Assembly (NCBI GenBank): GCA_008692225.1
Contig: VICG01000015.1
Location: forward strand, 389,001 to 453,000
DNA: 64,000 nt
Reading direction: 5' to 3'
From: Monilinia fructicola
Lineage: Eukaryota > Ascomycota > Leotiomycetes > Helotiales > Sclerotiniaceae
Position 1 is the first letter of the stretch, and each line of letters opens with the position of its first letter. The position numbers were made by a program, and so were the translations under genes. A model generated the notes under the pieces. That model ran no database searches. It was not told where the DNA came from and was given only the letters and a program-made list of their open reading frames with translations. Shown in pieces: positions 59,901 through 64,000 of the stretch.

Positions 59901-60534
59901 ATAAATACCAGACTTGGGAGCTCCCCGGATGCGGTTCAAACCAGCGTGGAAGAAAAGTTGCTCGAGCGTATACAAGCACGCCAAAAGGCTAGAAAAATGA
60001 CATCTGGTGCCAGTAGGATTGAAGATTTCACTGATCCATCGGTCCTTTTTGAGTCTGATCAGTCCAGCAGACGTATCAAAACTGGTGACACACGGGTGTG
60101 TGATGATATGCGATCGAAACGTTCGAATAAGACTCAAGATATGGAGCTTCGAAGGGGGAAGTTTCCAGAACAAGTAATATGTGATGTCAATATTTTCGTT
60201 CAAAAACGGCAAAGGTCAAAAAGTAGGAAGGCTGTTACTAGAGCCCCTACAAGGAGCAACAGACTTCATCGATCTGAACTCGCTCACTGATGTTAGCGTT
60301 CTGCCGGCTAGATGGGAAGCAGCCAGGCTTAATCTGCTTGACACACTCCATGAGAAGGAGGCGGCGTGGGATAAGAGTATCAGCAGGTGGGCACGGAAAT
60401 CGACTGGCTTTATCCCCAGCCTGATCGGTCGCATCGCTCCGGAGGATGATGTGAGTTCGCCTGATGTGGTTGAATACATACGACCAGGAAACTTGACAGC
60501 GTATCAAAAGGTATTGACCACATATATTCGCTAG
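56917..60534 (+). pseudogene. Large fungal zinc-motif protein gene broken by about five frame changes
   Basis: Six successive open segments on one strand form one long protein of roughly 1,150-1,200 residues. The first (from 56917) holds a Cys/His cluster W-x-C-C-x-C, then QCLSC and NHLRCTLC, a zinc-ribbon-like pattern common at the start of large unnamed fungal proteins. The middle (57508-59500) and next part (to 60290) contain LLIGMHSLYSHGQ, SLQYADFELSTKIPSW, GGKYATLTVGFTYKF, CRCSGHARRISLWTLL, RCTGVGEDGLLQVWD and IGCATFGIITRTC, which I recall as recurring blocks in such proteins; none has a known activity. The last segment ends at 60534. Frame changes lie near 57250, 57585, 58205 (extra T in a T run), 59465 (extra T) and 60200. 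No nonsense codons were seen. Confidence 0.7.
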
Positions 60535-61172
60535 AACTATCTAGCTTAAAGTTTGGGGCATTTGGCGGAAAGTTTTGCACGGCCATTCTCAATAATCTAT
60601 CATATCACTCTGCGTGGAATTTATAGTTGGTTGCGTGACTGTTGAGGGCAAGACATTCTTCTACTCTTTGCAGAAAGTAAAAGGGTAAACGAAAATGTTT
60701 TCGAGCAAGTCAAAGTTCCGCAGTGAATCTAAATTTGTGTGGATGACCGACGCTAGCTGCCCAAACGATTAATTCAAACAACTGAACAAAAGATACAACA
60801 AATAGATCGCACCTCAAAATGTTAGATCAAACGACTTCACCGAGTGTAAGGATGACAACCATTTTCATGATGAGAACCCGCGTACCAGCTTAGACGTAAC
60901 TTGTGGGGGTATAGATGCAAATTAGGCCCCCTGATTGAAGAGCACCTATCCCTCTTTAAAATATCGTGACGAAATCCACTTACACTAATTGCTAAGTTGA
61001 AACCGACAGATTTAGATTGAGAGATTGCCTGAGCGGTTCTTCTATCATGAAGGACAGCTTACAGCCAACTCTGATATTACACCACAGAGAGGACTATATT
61101 ATGCCTCCCTTGAACATCAATAGTTTGTGCCCTCAAATTCTTCAAGTGACCGAGCGATTCAAAACTTAACGC
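60535..61172. other. Intergenic region
   Basis: The 3' flanks of two converging genes. No coding pattern, repeat or RNA gene was seen. Confidence 0.45.
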
Positions 61173-61556
61173 TCAATAACCTAAAGCCAGCAAGGTGCCA
61201 ACTATGGTGTGAACGGGTGCATATCCCCAATGATCTGCTTGCCCTCCTCCAGCCTTATAACAAACCCACCCATCCACAAACGCAACGCCACTCCCGGCAA
61301 TTACAATCCATCCCAGTGTTTTATAGTTCCGATGGTATGACGCGGCGTACATTGAAAGACCCATGAAGATATCTCTTGCTCCGTAGATGGTCATAAGAGC
61401 CTCGACGAGAGCCTTATCGGAGGGCGCAGTTGGTAGGGAGAACGGTCGATAGAACGTAAGAGCATGGGAAGGGCGAAGGAGAGCGTTAATGCCAAAGCCG
61501 ATAAATATGGCTCCGAAAATATTGGGACAGAATCTGAGGATTATTGAGAGCGCCAT
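61173..61556 (-). CDS. DUF4267 membrane protein
   Basis: Single exon, 127 aa, ATG at 61556 (MALSIILRFCPNIF). The chain has about four hydrophobic segments: the N-terminal helix (NIFGAIFIGFGINALL), one around LVEALMTIYGARDIFMGLSMYA, a third at LGWIVIAGSGVAFVDGWVCY, and the C-terminal VHTIVGTLLALGY. The polar signature YGARD and the late VDGW and HWGYAPVH phrases fit DUF4267, a family of small fungal and bacterial four-helix membrane proteins. Their function is unknown; they are often found beside secondary-metabolism or stress genes. A TTG-initiated extension is not used. Confidence 0.85.
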   Translation of the reverse strand: MALSIILRFCPNIFGAIFIGFGINALLRPSHALTFYRPFSLPTAPSDKALVEALMTIYGARDIFMGLSMYAASYHRNYKTLGWIVIAGSGVAFVDGWVCYKAGGGQADHWGYAPVHTIVGTLLALGY

Positions 61557-62753
61557 GGTATTGAGATTAGTCAAGTACTGTGACTATCTGGTCAGCGAGA
61601 CTAGCTTGGTAAGCATTCAAACGGTGGTTTCACTGACCTCTTTAAGATCATGATTTAGGTCGAGTAAAGAGGACTGTAGTATCAATTATCTGCAATATTG
61701 ATTATCATAGGAGTTAGAGAAATGAAGCTTGAAGCCTGTCAAACACAACATTCCAACCATGGCTTTGTATCCGGATAAGCGCCAAGATGAAGCATATCCG
61801 GTAAAGGATTCAAATCTTCATTCCCTATTGCTGGCATAGCAAATACATGGAGAGCCTCTTGTAATCTGCTCTTCAATGAAGATATACTTCTAGGTCGAAA
61901 GAAACCAGAGAAATCAAACTTAGTAACTAACGACTAATCATCAGGGGGTTACCCAGTAAGTAGGTTTTCAAGGTTTACTTACCTCAAGCCGAACCCAACC
62001 AAGAAATGCCAATGATTCAAGCTTAAGATAGGGTTAAAATTAAGGCTATATCCATCTACTGTGCTGTCTACTGTCTACTGTCGTCTACTGTCTACTGTCT
62101 ACTGCTACTGTATTGCAATACCACCAAAATCGCCAATTAGAACCACGGAGGGACCACCAGGACAGCACTTTAAGATCTTACATCTAATTTCTCATGTTTG
62201 TATCGATCAATAAGTACATTGTACATCTGCTACCTTCCACCAATCTTTGAAGACGGAAGATTTATATGGATCTACCTATGACATCTGGAAATTGGTGTAT
62301 TTTATGCTCTAGATCTTTGGTGTAGTTCACCCGAGATGGTTCCATTGCATGGTTGCAGCATATACTGCATGCAGCACTCGTTATTATTGACCTTCCATTT
62401 CAAGATTGAGAAGATAGGGATCTCTCTCGCCAGCTCTGTTTCTTCAGAATCTTCACAGTACCTTACCTCGCACGATACTAAATCAGGAAGGTTGAGTGTT
62501 GACAGCATGGGTCAAAGTGCCTTTCCATTGATAAGATGTGGTAAGACATGGGGTAATGCTACTCCTACTGCCCACTCTGGTACTTGAGCTCTCATGTCGT
62601 GCTGATCTACCTCGATCCTGACTCCTGAGTGCTACCACCGGTGTACCTAGAATGGGGTTCAATGGGTATCTCCAAACGGCAATAAATATGTATATCCCCC
62701 CGTTCCCGGATCGAACTTGGTAGGCTGTTCTTGTTCTCAATCAATTGGCAATC
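61557..62753. other. Divergent promoter region
   Basis: Upstream sequence shared by the DUF4267 gene and the sedolisin gene. It contains a CTACTGT-type tandem at 62056-62110 and an AATAAATATGTATAT stretch about 70 nt before the sedolisin ATG. No gene was seen. Confidence 0.45.
62056..62110. repeat. 7-bp tandem repeat (CTACTGT)n
   Basis: About seven imperfect CTACTGT units, with GTGCTGT and a TCG interruption. Confidence 0.85.
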
Positions 62754-64000
62754 ATGGTGACTTCAATTGCTACGCTCACGGCATTCCTTGCGGCTGGATT
62801 GGTATCAAGCTCTCCGATTAAAGCTCGAACACCATATGCTGTGAAGGAGACTCACCACCCACCGCCTCAATGGCAGAGAGTGGGACCTGCGCGTGCTGGC
62901 CATATGATCAATCTTCAAATTGGGCTGAAGCAAGGTCAATTCGATGAATTAGAACGACATCTATATGAAGGTATGAAGAAATTATTTATTCATGTCTTGC
63001 TATCGGCGGGGAAACTAAATGAGGATCGAAACTGGCTTATAAATTATTCCATGTACTAATAAATTCAAAGTCTCGGACCCTTCACATCAACGGTACGGAC
63101 AACATCTTAGTGCACAAGAAGTAAATGATCTTGTCAAGCCCTCCGATGAGACTCACAACCTTGTCCATGAATGGCTTCAAGACAACAACATCGAAACAGA
63201 CTCTGTTGAATACAGTCCCGCCAAAGATTGGATCAAAATTACCATTCCTGTTGAGAATATCGAAACCCTCCTAGATACTGAATATTCAATATATCAACAT
63301 GAAGACGGAGAATACATAGTTCGCACTCCACAGTGGTCTCTGCCTCTCCATCTCCATGGCCATATCGAGACAATCCAACCTACCAATTCTTTCTTCAGAC
63401 CTCGAGCAATTGCCAAGACTTTGAAGAAAGTCAACGAGGTCACAGAATACCAAGCCTTAGCACCGTCAAACTACAAACCTCCCACTATTGGGCAAACAGC
63501 AGCTGATGTATGCAATGTCTCATCTGTCACGCCACTCTGTCTCCGAACTCTTTATGGTACTGTAGACTATAAGGTCAAAGCTGCTGGCAAAAATAAGATG
63601 GCTCTTACAGACTATCTCGGCGAGTCCAACAATCGATCCGACACCAAGCTTTTCCTTGAACAGTATAGACCCGAAGCAGCTTCGGCAGCATACACTTTTG
63701 ATGTTCAAATAATCGATGGTGGAAATAACGAGCAAACGCAAGAAAATGCTACACAACTTGCAGCTGGTAAAGATCTCGAGGGAAATCTGGATTCGGAAAC
63801 TATGCTTGGAATTGGTTATCCGACTCCATTGATCGCATATACGACTGGTGGCTCCCCTCCTTTTCTTCCAGATGTTCAAACTCCTACTGATACCAACGAG
63901 CCATACCTTGCATGGTTGCAATACGTGCTCAGTCAAAAAGATCTGCCAGGAGTAGTAAGCAACTCATACCAAGATACTGAACAAACAGTCCCATACTCCT
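62754..64000 (+). CDS. Secreted sedolisin-family (S53) serine-carboxyl protease, 3' partial
   Basis: Exons 62754-62970 and 63071 to beyond the window; the intron has GTATGA and a CTAAT branch. Sedolisins are acid proteases with a Ser-Glu-Asp catalytic set, related to tripeptidyl peptidases, and are secreted to digest protein at low pH. After a signal peptide (TAFLAAGLVSSSP) comes the pro-domain that blocks the enzyme until acidification: LQIGLKQGQFDELERHLYEV, DPSHQRYGQHLSAQEV, VHEWLQDNNI, VENIETLLDTEYSIYQ. The mature part begins near PTIGQTAADVCNVSSVTPLCLRTLYG. The Glu/Asp pair is in LEGNLDSE. The chain is open to the end, at VVSNSYQDTEQTVPYS; the catalytic Ser (usually in GTSAS) lies outside. 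The ATG at 62754 is the first in frame. Confidence 0.92.

Noticed and set aside
63520..63936. 138-codon minus-strand frame
   Set aside because: Antisense to the sedolisin gene, which has clear family motifs on the plus strand.

Overview
This is nuclear DNA of a filamentous ascomycete. Genes are split by short GT-AG introns (about 50-100 nt, many with a CTAAC/CTAAT branch site), coding starts have A-rich contexts, and the protein families are fungal. A PhiA/IEB1-type secreted cell-wall protein and the overall protein wording point to Leotiomycetes, most likely Sclerotiniaceae (Botrytis/Sclerotinia relatives). That placement is inference; no marker gene proves it.

Layout. 1-10 kb is a housekeeping block: the 3' end of a fungal protein of unknown function (+), SAGA subunit Spt3 (+), the blue-light-inducible flavin-fold protein BLI-3 (-) and translation factor eIF3d (-). 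About 10-19 kb is gene-poor, with one weak hypothetical gene and a secreted PhiA/IEB1-type protein (-). 19-30 kb is an accessory segment: a secreted HD-domain protein (+), a two-TM membrane protein (-), a decayed Zn2Cys6 transcription factor abutting a decayed CYP52-like P450 (both -), a CE5 acetylxylan esterase with a frameshifted CBM1 tail (+) and a multiply frameshifted fumarate-reductase flavoprotein (-). 30-39 kb holds almost no genes but contains a 758-bp hAT-like non-autonomous transposon with a perfect 8-bp target-site duplication, plus a 38-codon single-TM micro-ORF. 39-41 kb encodes a PAS-type histidine kinase without a receiver domain (+).

44-55 kb is a second housekeeping block: nucleolin-like Gar2/Nsr1 (-), a complex I 12-kDa subunit (+), mitochondrial ribosomal protein mL54/L37 (+), TFIID subunits TAF7 (-) and TAF3 (+) placed head to head, a small hydrophilic protein (-) and the pH-signalling BRO1-domain protein PalC (+). 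55-64 kb is accessory again: a large zinc-motif fungal protein broken by about five frame changes (+), a DUF4267 membrane protein (-) and the 5' part of a secreted sedolisin protease (+) that runs off the window.

Functional themes. Three transcription-machinery proteins (Spt3, TAF7, TAF3) and three translation/ribosome proteins (eIF3d, Gar2, mL54) make up the core. The accessory part is secreted enzymes plus decaying genes. Four otherwise conserved genes (complex I subunit, TAF3, PalC, esterase CBM1) each carry a single 1-2 nt frame change, three of them in simple-sequence runs. The fumarate reductase and the zinc-motif gene carry about five each. About 11 kb of other coding sequence carries none. 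Some of these may be assembly indels, but nonsense and missense changes in the transcription factor/P450 relics look like real decay. No tRNA, rRNA or CRISPR was found.
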